This document shows, in pieces, positions 16,644 through 24,935 of a stretch of DNA of 64,000 bases. The stretch covers positions 55,905-119,904 of the forward strand of contig NZ_JAQIYM010000018.1 in the NCBI RefSeq assembly GCF_028823535.1. The letters run 5' to 3'. This stretch comes from Pseudomonas serbica (GTDB lineage Bacteria > Pseudomonadota > Gammaproteobacteria > Pseudomonadales > Pseudomonadaceae). The notes beneath the pieces are model-generated. The model saw nothing but the letters and a program-made list of their open reading frames with translations. It made no database searches and was not told the origin of the DNA. The number at the start of each line of letters is the position of its first letter. The stretch's first letter is position 1. The translations under genes were made by a program, and so were the position numbers.

Positions 16644-17441
16644 TCAGATCGCCATGCTGTCGACGACGCCGCCGTCGACTCGCAATGCCGCGCCAGTGGT
16701 GGCCGAGGATAGCGGCGATGCGATATACGCAACAAGGTTCGCCACTTCCTCGACATTCGCCACGCGCTGGATGATCGACGTCGGCCGCTCCTTGCGTACA
16801 AAGGCGTCGGCTTCTTCCTGGACGCTGCGACCGGACGCGGCAATGGCATCCTTGAGCATCAGCTCCACGCCGTCGGTCAAGGTCGGGCCTGGCAGGATCG
16901 CATTGACCGTAACCCCGGTGCCCGCCAGCCGCTTGGCCAGCCCGTGGGACACCGCCAGGTTGGCGCTTTTGGTCACGCCGTAGTTAAGCATGTCCGCGGG
17001 GATCGCAATCCCGGATTCCGAAGACAGGAAAATCACCCGCCCCCAGCCCTGCTTGACCATGTCCGGCACGTAATGCCGGGACAGGCGCACGCCGGAGATC
17101 ACGTTGACCTCATAGAAGCGCGTCCACTCGCTGTCGGGCGTGTCGAAGAAATCCACCGCGTTGTAGATGCCCAGGTTGTTCACCAGGATGTCTGCCCGTG
17201 GTTCGGCGGCGAACAGTTTCTCGGCGCCTTCGGCGGTACCGAGGTCGGCCGTCAGCCCGCGCAGCTGCGCACCGGGCACCTGCTGGCGAAGGCTCGCCAG
17301 CGCCTGCTCGACCTTGGCCGACTCGCGGCCGATCACCACCACGGTGGCACCGGATTCGGCCAGTGCCTTGCTGATGCCCAGGCCAATGCCGGCGGTGCTG
17401 CCGCTGACAATCGCCAGTTTTCCACTCAGATCGATTTTCAT
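16644..17441 (-). CDS. SDR family oxidoreductase
   Basis: A 265-residue classical short-chain dehydrogenase. The cofactor motif GSTAGIGLGISKAL is at about 14-27, NNLG at about 88, and the catalytic Ser plus YGVTK motif at about 140-160. The C-terminus (ALRVDGGVVDSMA) is typical of classical SDRs. ATG 17441 is preceded by GGAG; a TTG two codons earlier is less likely. It sits two bases after the aldo-keto reductase stop, so the two are one operon. Substrate unknown; the AKR partner suggests successive oxidation or reduction of a carbonyl compound. Confidence 0.9.
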   Translation of the reverse strand: MKIDLSGKLAIVSGSTAGIGLGISKALAESGATVVVIGRESAKVEQALASLRQQVPGAQLRGLTADLGTAEGAEKLFAAEPRADILVNNLGIYNAVDFFDTPDSEWTRFYEVNVISGVRLSRHYVPDMVKQGWGRVIFLSSESGIAIPADMLNYGVTKSANLAVSHGLAKRLAGTGVTVNAILPGPTLTDGVELMLKDAIAASGRSVQEEADAFVRKERPTSIIQRVANVEEVANLVAYIASPLSSATTGAALRVDGGVVDSMAI

Positions 17442-17443
17442 GC

Positions 17444-18460
17444 TCAAGCTCCAATGATCGGCAAGGGTGCGCGCTCGGACACCAGTTTCGCTTCACGCAT
17501 CGCTTGCCAGAAAGCGGCGGGAATCACCGCCGACAAGGCCGCCACATCTTCAGCAATTCGCTCCGGGCGACTGGCGCCGGGAATCACCGCGGCCACGGCC
17601 GGGTTGGCCAAGGAGAACTGCAACGCCGCCGCCTTGATGTCGACACCATGGGCCGCCGCGATGCGCTTGATCTGCTCGACCTTGCTGACGATCGCCGGGC
17701 TGGCCTTCTGGTATTCGAAATGCGCGCCACCGGCCAGGATGCCCGAACTGTAAGGGCCGCCGACCACGATCTCGACGTTCTGCGCCCGCGCCGCGTCCAT
17801 CAAGCGCTGCAAGGCGCGCTCATGGTCGAGAAGAGTGTAGCGACCCGCCAGCAGAAAACCGTCCGGCTGCGCTTCACTCAGATCAAGGGTCAATTCGCAC
17901 GGCTCGACCTTGTTCACCCCCAGGCCCCAGCCCTTGATCACGCCTTCTTCGCGCAAGCGGGTCAGCACCTTGAAGGCGCCGGTGCGGGCCTGGTTGAAGT
18001 ACTCCAGCCACTGATCGCCGTAGAAATCCTGGGCGATGTCATGCACCCAGACGATGTCCAGGCGATCGGTTTTCAGGCGCTTGAGGCTGTCTTCGATCGA
18101 ACGCAGGGTCGCGTCGGCGCTGTAGTCGTTGACGATCTTGTTCGGGCGGCCGTGTTCGAACACCCCGTTCTTCTCGCCCAGGTCGCGGGCCGCGGCGTCT
18201 TCGACTTCATCGAGGATCACCCGGCCGACCTTGCTGCTGAGCACGTAGTCGTCGCGGTTGTAGCGGGACAACGCCTCGCCGAGGCGAATTTCCGACAGGC
18301 CCGAACCGTAGAACGGCGCGGTATCGAAATACCGCACGCCGGCCTCCCAGGCAGCGTGGACGGTGGCTTGCGCTTCTTCCTCGGGAATGGCGCGGAACAT
18401 GTTGCCCAATGGCGCGGTGCCAAAACCCAGGGCACCGGGCAGTTTGTCTTTCAAGCTCAT
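17444..18460 (-). CDS. Aldo/keto reductase
   Basis: A 338-residue AKR of the group that includes D-threo-aldose (L-fucose) 1-dehydrogenase and pyridoxal 4-dehydrogenase. The catalytic tetrad is visible: Asp and Tyr in RYFDTAPFYGSG, Lys in LSSKVGR, and His in DIVWVHD. The C-terminal AVIPGASRPERI segment binds the NADP phosphate. It is the first gene of an AKR-SDR-SRPBCC operon and lies 149 bases from a divergent LysR regulator, which probably controls it. The substrate (sugar, pyridoxal or xenobiotic aldehyde) cannot be fixed from sequence. Confidence 0.9.
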   Translation of the reverse strand: MSLKDKLPGALGFGTAPLGNMFRAIPEEEAQATVHAAWEAGVRYFDTAPFYGSGLSEIRLGEALSRYNRDDYVLSSKVGRVILDEVEDAAARDLGEKNGVFEHGRPNKIVNDYSADATLRSIEDSLKRLKTDRLDIVWVHDIAQDFYGDQWLEYFNQARTGAFKVLTRLREEGVIKGWGLGVNKVEPCELTLDLSEAQPDGFLLAGRYTLLDHERALQRLMDAARAQNVEIVVGGPYSSGILAGGAHFEYQKASPAIVSKVEQIKRIAAAHGVDIKAAALQFSLANPAVAAVIPGASRPERIAEDVAALSAVIPAAFWQAMREAKLVSERAPLPIIGA

Positions 18461-18609
18461 AATCAATTGCTCTCGAATGCTGGTTAACCCTGCAGAAGCC
18501 TGCTCCTACAGGGAACGGTTATTTGCCTTACCGATGAGCAGATCCTAGATTGCGATCATCGGACCGTCCAAGACATAATATGCAGCACTTGAGTCCCCAG
18601 AGGTCTGAC

Positions 18610-19590
18610 ATGATCGACATCCGCCAATTGCGCTACTTCGTCGCCGTCGCCGAGGAAGAACACGTCGGTCGCGCCGCCGAACGCCTGCACATTTCCCAAT
18701 CGCCCCTGAGCCGGCAGATCGCCCAGCTCGAAGAGCGCCTGGGCCTGACCCTGTTCGAGCGCAGCCAGCAACGCATCCGCCTGACCCGCGACGGCCAGAC
18801 CTTCCTCGCCGAAACGCGTGCCTTTCTGACCCACGCCAGTCGCCTGGAGTCCCTGGGTAAACGCCTGGGCCGCGGCGAAGAAGGCGGCCTGTGCATCGGC
18901 TACATCGAAAACGCCATGCACGCCGGCGTCCTGCCCAATGCCTTGCGCGTGCTGCGGGTCGATCGGCCGAACGTGCACGTCGCACTGTACAACCAGAGCT
19001 CCGCTGAGCAACTCGAAGGCCTGCGTCAGCGTAGTCTGGATATCGCCCTGGTCAGCGAACCGCCGACAGACGACGACCCCGACCTGCTGGGCTTCCAGGT
19101 GCTGGACGACCCGATGCTGCTGGCCCTGCCCGAGCACCATCCGCTGGCGCAGCAGGCCGTATTGACCCCGGACGATCTCGCCCACCAGGAATGGATCGGC
19201 GTGCAGCACCACCAGAATGTCAGCAGCCGCGAAAACTTCGTCAGCGCCTGCATCCGCGCCGGCTTCACCCCGGATATCCGCATGGAAGCCACAGGCCCCT
19301 TCACCGCCATGGCCCTGGTGGCCTCGGGCTTGGGCATCGCCATGATTCAGAAAGGCTTGAGCCGCAACGCACCGCCGGGCGTGGTGCTGCGAGAAGTGCC
19401 GTGGATTACCCTCACGAGGCCGCTGTGGGCGGCGTGGCACCGGATCAATTTGCGGCCGTTGGTGGAAACGTTCAGGAAGGTGCTGACGGAGCCGGGTGCG
19501 ACTGACGGAAATCCGTCGGTTGAATGCAATCCCTGTGGGAGCGGGCTTGCCCGCGAAGAGGGAGTGTCAGACAACACTGATGTCGCTTGA
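18610..19590 (+). CDS. LysR-type transcriptional regulator
   Basis: A 326-residue LTTR. The helix-turn-helix is at residues 1-60 (AERLHISQSPLSRQIAQLE) and the effector domain at about 90-295. The ATG at 18610 gives the canonical start IDIRQLRYFVAVAEEEH; an upstream in-frame start at 18550 was rejected. It is divergent from the AKR-SDR operon and is its likely regulator. Odd: the last ~20 residues (NPCGSGLAREEGVSD...) are translated from the REPIN at 19532, so the original C-terminus has been extended by repeat insertion. Confidence 0.92.
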   Translation: MIDIRQLRYFVAVAEEEHVGRAAERLHISQSPLSRQIAQLEERLGLTLFERSQQRIRLTRDGQTFLAETRAFLTHASRLESLGKRLGRGEEGGLCIGYIENAMHAGVLPNALRVLRVDRPNVHVALYNQSSAEQLEGLRQRSLDIALVSEPPTDDDPDLLGFQVLDDPMLLALPEHHPLAQQAVLTPDDLAHQEWIGVQHHQNVSSRENFVSACIRAGFTPDIRMEATGPFTAMALVASGLGIAMIQKGLSRNAPPGVVLREVPWITLTRPLWAAWHRINLRPLVETFRKVLTEPGATDGNPSVECNPCGSGLAREEGVSDNTDVA

Positions 19591-19625
19591 CACACCGCCA
19601 TCGCGGGCAAGCCCGCTCCCACAGG
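19532..19625. repeat. REPIN overlapping the end of a LysR gene
   Basis: Arms CCTGTGGGAGCGGGCTTGCC (from 19532) and GGCAAGCCCGCTCCCACAGG (to 19625) with a roughly 45-base centre. The left arm and part of the centre are inside the upstream LysR reading frame, which stops at 19590. Confidence 0.9.
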
Positions 19626-19691
19626 TTGCGCATCTCTCCTGAGGGTTTGGTGCTTTACTGAAAAGACTTCAAAGCCCTGTGAGCCCCCACC

Positions 19692-20612
19692 ATGAACCGC
19701 AACGACCTGCGCCGCGTGGACATGAACCTGTTGGTGATTTTCGAAACCCTGATGTTCGAGAAGAACCTGACCCGGGCCGGGGAGAAGCTGTTCCTCGGCC
19801 AGCCGGCCGTCAGTGCGGCGCTGGCGCGGTTGCGCGATCTGTTCGACGATCCGCTGCTGGTGCGCAACGGGCGGGTGCTGGAGCCAACCCCGCGGGCCCT
19901 GGTGATTCTCAAGGAGCTGCAGCCGGCGATGGACACCATTTCCGGGGCAGTGAGCCGGGCCAAGGATTTCGACCCGTCGATCAGCCGCGATGTGTTTCGC
20001 ATCGGCCTGTCCGACGATGCCGAGTTCGGCCTGTTTCCGCCGCTGCTCAAGCAGATTCGCGAGGAAGCGCAGAACGTCGTGGTGGTGGTGCGCCGGGTCA
20101 ATTACCTGTTGATGTCGTCGATGCTCGGCAGTGGTGAGATTTCCGTCGGCATCAGCTACACAACGGAACTGCCGGCCAATGCCAAGCGCAAGAAACTGCG
20201 GGATTTGAGCGTCAAGGTCCTGCGCGGCGATGACCGGCCCGGGCCACTGACCCTGGATGAATTCTGCGAGCGTCCCCATGCGCTGGTGTCGTTTTCCGGC
20301 GATTTGAGCGGCGCCATCGACAATGACCTGGCGCGCATCGGCCGGTCACGCCGGGTGGTGTTGGCGGTGCCGCAGTTCTCGGGCCTGCGGGCGTTGCTGG
20401 CGGGCACCGACATGCTGGCCTCGGTGCCCGACTACGCCGCCTGCGCGCTGATCGATGGCAGCAGCCAGCTGCGTGCCGATGACCCGCCGTTCGATATCAA
20501 CCTGTCCGAACTGTCCATGGTCTGGAACGGCGTCAACGATAACGATCCGGCAGAACGTTGGTTGCGCTCGCGAATAGTGGAGCACATGTCGGCGCCACTG
20601 CCGGGGCATTGA
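19692..20612 (+). CDS. LysR-type transcriptional regulator (NodD/LeuO-like class)
   Basis: A 306-residue LTTR with the start typical of the NodD/MexT/LeuO class (LRRVDMNLLVIFETLMFEKN). The HTH includes LFLGQPAVSAALARLRDLF and is followed by DPLLVRNGRVLEPTP. The effector domain has the DDAEFGLFPPLL lead-in. The downstream partner is the convergent DinB gene, overlapping it by 80 bases on the opposite strand, so no target is obvious. It lies right of a REPIN and is monocistronic. Confidence 0.9.
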   Translation: MNRNDLRRVDMNLLVIFETLMFEKNLTRAGEKLFLGQPAVSAALARLRDLFDDPLLVRNGRVLEPTPRALVILKELQPAMDTISGAVSRAKDFDPSISRDVFRIGLSDDAEFGLFPPLLKQIREEAQNVVVVVRRVNYLLMSSMLGSGEISVGISYTTELPANAKRKKLRDLSVKVLRGDDRPGPLTLDEFCERPHALVSFSGDLSGAIDNDLARIGRSRRVVLAVPQFSGLRALLAGTDMLASVPDYAACALIDGSSQLRADDPPFDINLSELSMVWNGVNDNDPAERWLRSRIVEHMSAPLPGH

Positions 20613-21126
20613 GCGGGTTGAAGTGCGGGTCAGTCTCGCGCAGGTAGATCGGCAGGTCCGTCATCGGCGGCATCGCCGGGATTTCGAAATACATCTGGAT
20701 CACCCAGCCCCGGTGATAGCTTGCGTGGTTGACCACGTGCATCAGCATCGCGCCGGCACTCATGGTGCCGCTTTCGCCGGAAACGAAGGTGAACCTCAGG
20801 GGTTTGTCCAGCGAGGCATCGGTCTGCTTCGCGCTCCAGTTGCAGTACCAACGATCCACATCCTGTTGCGCCAGGCGCAGTACCGCCAGTTCAGGGTGTA
20901 TCAGATCATGGGAGGTCTTGAAGCCGTGCCCTCGGCCTTCGAGGTGAGCCTGCCAGATTCGGTCCACCACATAAATATGATTGAGCGTGCCGATGATGTT
21001 CTTGAAGACCCCGGCGCGTTCTTTTTCGACTTCCCCAGGCGGCAGTTGCGCCAGGTTCTCGAACAGGCGCTGGTTGGCCCATTGCTTGTAATCGGCAAGC
21101 ATGCAGGCAGTGCGTACGTTGATCAT
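20533..21126 (-). CDS. DinB family protein
   Basis: A 197-residue protein of the DinB/YfiT four-helix-bundle family. The three metal-binding histidines fit NIIGTLNHIYVVDRIW, and HVVNHASYHRGWVIQMY (the HxxYHRG pattern). Such proteins bind Zn or Ni and some are thiol-dependent transferases; the role here is unknown. The last 27 codons overlap the end of the convergent LysR gene, and the C-terminal tail (APTCAPLFASATNVLPDRYR) looks unlike the family, suggesting it was created by read-through into antisense sequence. Start ATG 21126. Confidence 0.85.
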   Translation of the reverse strand: MINVRTACMLADYKQWANQRLFENLAQLPPGEVEKERAGVFKNIIGTLNHIYVVDRIWQAHLEGRGHGFKTSHDLIHPELAVLRLAQQDVDRWYCNWSAKQTDASLDKPLRFTFVSGESGTMSAGAMLMHVVNHASYHRGWVIQMYFEIPAMPPMTDLPIYLRETDPHFNPLNAPAVAPTCAPLFASATNVLPDRYR

Positions 21127-21212
21127 CAGACTTCTCCGATGGCGAAGAGCACATCTTCCAAGGATAGCGCTATCCGCGGGCTGTGGCGCAGCCGCTGATC
21201 ATCGGTCCTCCC

Positions 21213-21314
21213 CCTGTGGGAGCGAGCCTGCTCGCGATGGTCGTCAACGATAACGCGGGGTACCTGACACCCAGCGGCACTCTCAGGTTCATCGCGAGCA
21301 GGCTCGCGTCTACA
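21213..21314. repeat. REPIN with divergent arms
   Basis: Arms CCTGTGGGAGCGAGCCTGCT (from 21213) and AGCAGGCTCGCGTCTACAA (to 21314) carrying GAGCCTGCTCGCGA instead of GGGCTTGCTCGCGA. The right arm overlaps the last codon of the FAD oxidase gene, whose TAG stop (21310-21312) comes from it. Confidence 0.85.
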
Positions 21315-22410
21315 AGTGCGCCACCACCCGCTCGGCCAGCGCCAGGCAACTGGTCAGGCCCGGCGATTCGATGCCGAACAGATTCACCAGGCCCGGCACT
21401 CCATGTTCGGTAAATCCGCTGATGCGGAAGTCGGCGGCAGGCGCCGTCGGGCCGGTGATTTTCGGGCGAATACCGCTGTAGGCCGGTTGCAGGCTGGCAT
21501 CCGGCAAGCCTGGCCAGTAGCGGCGAATCGCTTGATAAAAGCCGTCGGCGCGTGCTGGATCCACGCGGTAATCGAGCCTGTCGACCCATTCCACATCCGG
21601 GCCGAAACGCGCCTGGCCGCCAAGATCGAGGGTCATGTGCACACCCAGCCCGGCGCTTTCCGGCGCCGGGTACACCAGGTGCCGGAACGGCGCGCGACCG
21701 GTGAGGCTGAAATAACTGCCCTTGCACAACCGCGCCTCGGGCACGTATTGCGCTGGCAGGCCGACGATGCCGCTCGCCACTTCGGGCGCGGACAACCCCG
21801 CGCAGTTGACCAGCTCGCTGCAGCTCAGGGTCATGGGCTCGGCGCCGCCCATCTGCAGTGTAAAACCCGGTTCGGTGCAGCGGGCCGACAACAGCGGCGT
21901 ATGAAAGGCCAGGGACGCGCCCCAGGCTTGCGCATCGGCCTGCAACGCCAGCATCAGGCCATGGGAATCGACGATGCCGGTGGACGGAGACCACAGCGCC
22001 GCCACGCAAGCCAACTCAGGTTCCAGCTCATGCGCCTGGCAGGCATCCAGCCATTGCAGGTCATCGACGCCATTGCGCCGGCCTTGCTCCAGCAAACCCT
22101 GCAGCGCCACGCGCTGCACATCGTCGGTGGCCACGATCAGCTTGCCGAGGCGCTGATAGCTGACGCCACGTTCGTCGCAGAATGCGTAGAGGCGTTGCTT
22201 GCCCTCCACGCACAACTGAGCCTTGAGGCTGCCGCCGGGGTAATAGATACCGGCGTGGATCACTTCGGAATTGCGCGAACTGATGCCCTCGCCAATCCCT
22301 CCGCCGGCCTCGACCAGGATCACTTCGCGACCGCTCATGGCCAGGGCCCTGGCCACCGCCAGGCCCACTACCCCGGCCCCGACCACCACGCAGTCGACAT
22401 CAACGCTCAT
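21310..22410 (-). CDS. FAD-dependent oxidoreductase (L-2-hydroxyglutarate oxidase-like)
   Basis: A 366-residue DAO-family flavoprotein. The dinucleotide motif VVVGAGVVGLAVARALAMSG is at 8-27, followed by GISSRNSEVIHAGIYYPGGS, characteristic of LhgO/YgaF-type 2-hydroxyacid oxidases, and the C-terminal GIRPKITGP and IESPGLTSCLALAERV motifs that close the FAD site. ATG 22410 overlaps the MFS stop (ATGA), so transport and oxidation are coupled. The natural substrate may be a hydroxy acid taken up by that transporter. Identity as L-2-hydroxyglutarate oxidase is possible but not shown. Confidence 0.85.
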   Translation of the reverse strand: MSVDVDCVVVGAGVVGLAVARALAMSGREVILVEAGGGIGEGISSRNSEVIHAGIYYPGGSLKAQLCVEGKQRLYAFCDERGVSYQRLGKLIVATDDVQRVALQGLLEQGRRNGVDDLQWLDACQAHELEPELACVAALWSPSTGIVDSHGLMLALQADAQAWGASLAFHTPLLSARCTEPGFTLQMGGAEPMTLSCSELVNCAGLSAPEVASGIVGLPAQYVPEARLCKGSYFSLTGRAPFRHLVYPAPESAGLGVHMTLDLGGQARFGPDVEWVDRLDYRVDPARADGFYQAIRRYWPGLPDASLQPAYSGIRPKITGPTAPAADFRISGFTEHGVPGLVNLFGIESPGLTSCLALAERVVAHL

Positions 22411-23723
22411 CAAACCAGCCCTCGTTCCCGGTAATCGATCAGGCTGGAGAATATCGCCAGCAGCATGGCCATGACCACGAAGAAGATCAGCACCAGGAAA
22501 TACGAGCCGGTGAACTGCACGATCAGGCCGATCAGGATCGGCACGATCACCCCGGCCATGTTGCCGCAGAAATTCATGGTGCCGGCCAGTACACCGGTTT
22601 TCGAGGTGCCGCCGAGGATCGACGGAATGCACCAGTACATGCCGCACCAGCGAATGAAAAACATCGCCAGGCAAAGTAGACCGATCGCCTGGCTCGCCTG
22701 GGCGGTGTAGGCCGTCGCCAGCATGCACAGTGCCGCGACCAGCGCCGATCCGCTGAACATGCTGCGCATCACCAGGTTGGGCGAGGCGCCGCTGGATTTC
22801 CATTTGTCCCCCAGGTAGCCGCCGACCAGTTCGCCGATGAAACCACACATGAAAATCAGGAAGGTCGCGCCGCCCATGCCGGAAATATTCAGGCCATGGG
22901 TCTGGTGCAGGTAGCTCGGCATCCAGGTCAACAGGCCGTAGAACACGCTGAGGATGCAGCAGTAACCGGCGAACATCGCCAGCACCGAACGGTCCTTGAG
23001 CAGTTCCTTGAACGGGATGCTGGTGACTGCACCTGGCTGGCTGACCGTGGCGTTGCCTGCGGTGATGTGCGCCAGTTCAGCGGCATTGACACCGGGGTGT
23101 TCGCCGGGGTGATTGCGAATGTATTTCCAGGCCAGCACGCCGGCGAGCATGGTGCCGACCCCGGCGATCACGAACGCGATGCGCCAGGAGTCGAACCAGC
23201 CAATCAGCCCGGCAATGATGATCGCACCGAAGGCACTGCCCAGGGGCGCACCACCATCGACCAGCACCGCACCGCGGCCGCGTTCGTTGGGGGTCAGCCA
23301 GGCGCCGTTGAGCTTGGCGCCGGCGGGCATGATCGGCGACTCGGCGACGCCCAGGCCCATGCGCGTGATCAACAGGGTGACCCAGTTGTGCGCCCCGGCG
23401 GCCAAGGCCTGGAACGCGCCCCAGGCGATGGTTGCGACGACGATGACGCGACGGGTGTGGAACCGGTCCAGCAGCATGCCGCCAGGAATCTGCATCAAGG
23501 CGTAAGACCAGAAAAACGCGCTGAGCATCAAGCCTTCGAGGGCTGGCGGGATCTGGAACTCGCTGGAAATCAGCGGCAACGCCACCGACAGCGAGGCGCG
23601 GTCGATGTAGTTGATCGCGGTCAGCAACAGCATGATGAGGAATATCCGCCAACGCACGTTGGTGGCACGTTCGGTTGCGGGCGTGGCTGGCAACGCCAGG
23701 CTTTCGGCACTCGGATTGTTCAT
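22410..23723 (-). CDS. MFS transporter, anion:cation symporter family
   Basis: A 437-residue, 12-helix major facilitator. The first helix with NYIDRASLSVALPLI and the later GVAESPIMPAGAKLNGAWLTP match the ACS group, which imports sugar acids and other carboxylates with protons. It is the first gene of a two-gene operon with the FAD oxidase, making it the likely importer for that enzyme's substrate. The start at ATG 23723 follows a REPIN-bearing spacer that separates it from the SDR gene at 24779. Confidence 0.9.
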   Translation of the reverse strand: MNNPSAESLALPATPATERATNVRWRIFLIMLLLTAINYIDRASLSVALPLISSEFQIPPALEGLMLSAFFWSYALMQIPGGMLLDRFHTRRVIVVATIAWGAFQALAAGAHNWVTLLITRMGLGVAESPIMPAGAKLNGAWLTPNERGRGAVLVDGGAPLGSAFGAIIIAGLIGWFDSWRIAFVIAGVGTMLAGVLAWKYIRNHPGEHPGVNAAELAHITAGNATVSQPGAVTSIPFKELLKDRSVLAMFAGYCCILSVFYGLLTWMPSYLHQTHGLNISGMGGATFLIFMCGFIGELVGGYLGDKWKSSGASPNLVMRSMFSGSALVAALCMLATAYTAQASQAIGLLCLAMFFIRWCGMYWCIPSILGGTSKTGVLAGTMNFCGNMAGVIVPILIGLIVQFTGSYFLVLIFFVVMAMLLAIFSSLIDYRERGLV

Positions 23724-23784
23724 GTGGGGCGCTCTTATTGTTCTGGAGACGAGCTGCCCAATGCCTGTCAGTCAGGACGCGGAA

Positions 23785-23877
23785 CCTGTGGGAGCGGGCT
23801 TGCTCGCGAATGCGGTGTGTCAGACACATCAACTTCGACTGACACTCCCTCTTCGCGAGCAAGCCCGCTCCCACAGG
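23785..23877. repeat. REPIN
   Basis: Arms CCTGTGGGAGCGGGCTTGCT and AGCAAGCCCGCTCCCACAGG (23785 to 23877) in the spacer between the SDR and the MFS gene, both on the minus strand. It may separate or attenuate their transcripts. Confidence 0.9.
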
Positions 23878-23990
23878 TACAGCGTTTTGACAGACAGAAT
23901 CAGGCAAGCGGCCCCACTCTAATCACGCCCCCGAGTGCTGAATAATGATGGGATCTGATTGGGGGATCACCAACGGTCATCCCCCTGCGA

Positions 23991-24779
23991 TCAGAACGTA
24001 CCGGGGTAACTGCCGCCGTCCAGCAACAGGTTTTGCCCGGTGAGGAAACCGGATTGGGCGCTGCAGATGAAGGCGCAATAAGCCCCGAATTCATCCGGCT
24101 GGCCGAAGCGCTGGGCCGGGACGTTCTTGCGCCGCTGTTGGGCGATGCTTTCAACGCTGGTGCCGTTGGCCTGGGCGGCGGCATTCAGGGTCTTGTGCAG
24201 GCGTTCGGTCTCGAACGGCCCCGGCAACAGGTTGTTGACCGTGACGTTGTTGCCCGCCAGTCGCGCCTGCCGGGCCAGCCCGGCGATGAACCCGGTCAGG
24301 CCACTGCGGGCGCCATTGGACAGACCGAGAACATCGATTGGCGCCTTCACCGCGCCGGAAGTGATGTTGACGATGCGCCCGAAACCGCGCTCGGCCATGC
24401 CATCGACACAGGCCTTGATCAGCTCGATGGGCGTGAGCATGTTGGCATCCAGCGCCTTGAGCCAGTCTTCACGTTGCCAGTCGCGAAAATCTCCCGGTGG
24501 CGGCCCACCAGCGTTATTGACCAGGATGTCCACCTGCGGACACGCCGCCAGCACCTGTTCGCGCACCGCAGGTGTACTGATGTCCCCGGCCACGGTGCGC
24601 ACTTCGATGTTCGGCGCCAAGGCGCGCAACTCATTGGCAGCGGCCTGCAAGGTGTCGTTGCCCCGGGCGTTGATCACCAGGTTGACGCCCTCCTTCGCCA
24701 AGGCCCGCGCACAGGCCAGGCCCAAACCCTTGCTGGCGGCACAAACAATGGCCCAGCGCCCCGAAATACCCAAATCCAT
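23991..24779 (-). CDS. SDR-fold protein lacking the catalytic Tyr and Lys
   Basis: A 262-residue protein with a clear SDR Rossmann fold: cofactor motif CAASKGLGLACARAL (13-27), DILVNNAGGPP, and a normal C-terminus (GQNLLLDGGSYPGT). The catalytic YxxxK motif is replaced: after TSGAVKAPIDVLGLSNGAR the Tyr and Lys positions hold Ser and Arg. This is seen, not guessed, and places it in an atypical SDR group often mis-annotated as 3-oxoacyl-ACP reductase. It is divergent from the iron alcohol dehydrogenase by 156 bases, so the two may share regulation. Activity is uncertain. Confidence 0.85.
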   Translation of the reverse strand: MDLGISGRWAIVCAASKGLGLACARALAKEGVNLVINARGNDTLQAAANELRALAPNIEVRTVAGDISTPAVREQVLAACPQVDILVNNAGGPPPGDFRDWQREDWLKALDANMLTPIELIKACVDGMAERGFGRIVNITSGAVKAPIDVLGLSNGARSGLTGFIAGLARQARLAGNNVTVNNLLPGPFETERLHKTLNAAAQANGTSVESIAQQRRKNVPAQRFGQPDEFGAYCAFICSAQSGFLTGQNLLLDGGSYPGTF

Positions 24780-24935
24780 GACGATGCTCCTGACGGTTCA
24801 AAGCGCCCACGTTACCACCCAGCCCCCATCGTTCGGGGGATGACAAAGAGTGATCGGTGTATCAGGCCTTTTCATTATCGACAGCCAGCGGGGCTCATTA
24901 CTGTTGCGGGACCAACAAGAAAACCGGAGGCCCAC

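Noticed and set aside
24033..24935. Apparent N-terminal extension of the iron alcohol dehydrogenase
   Set aside because: Antisense of the SDR gene; the ATG at 24936 has a strong ribosome site and matches family length.
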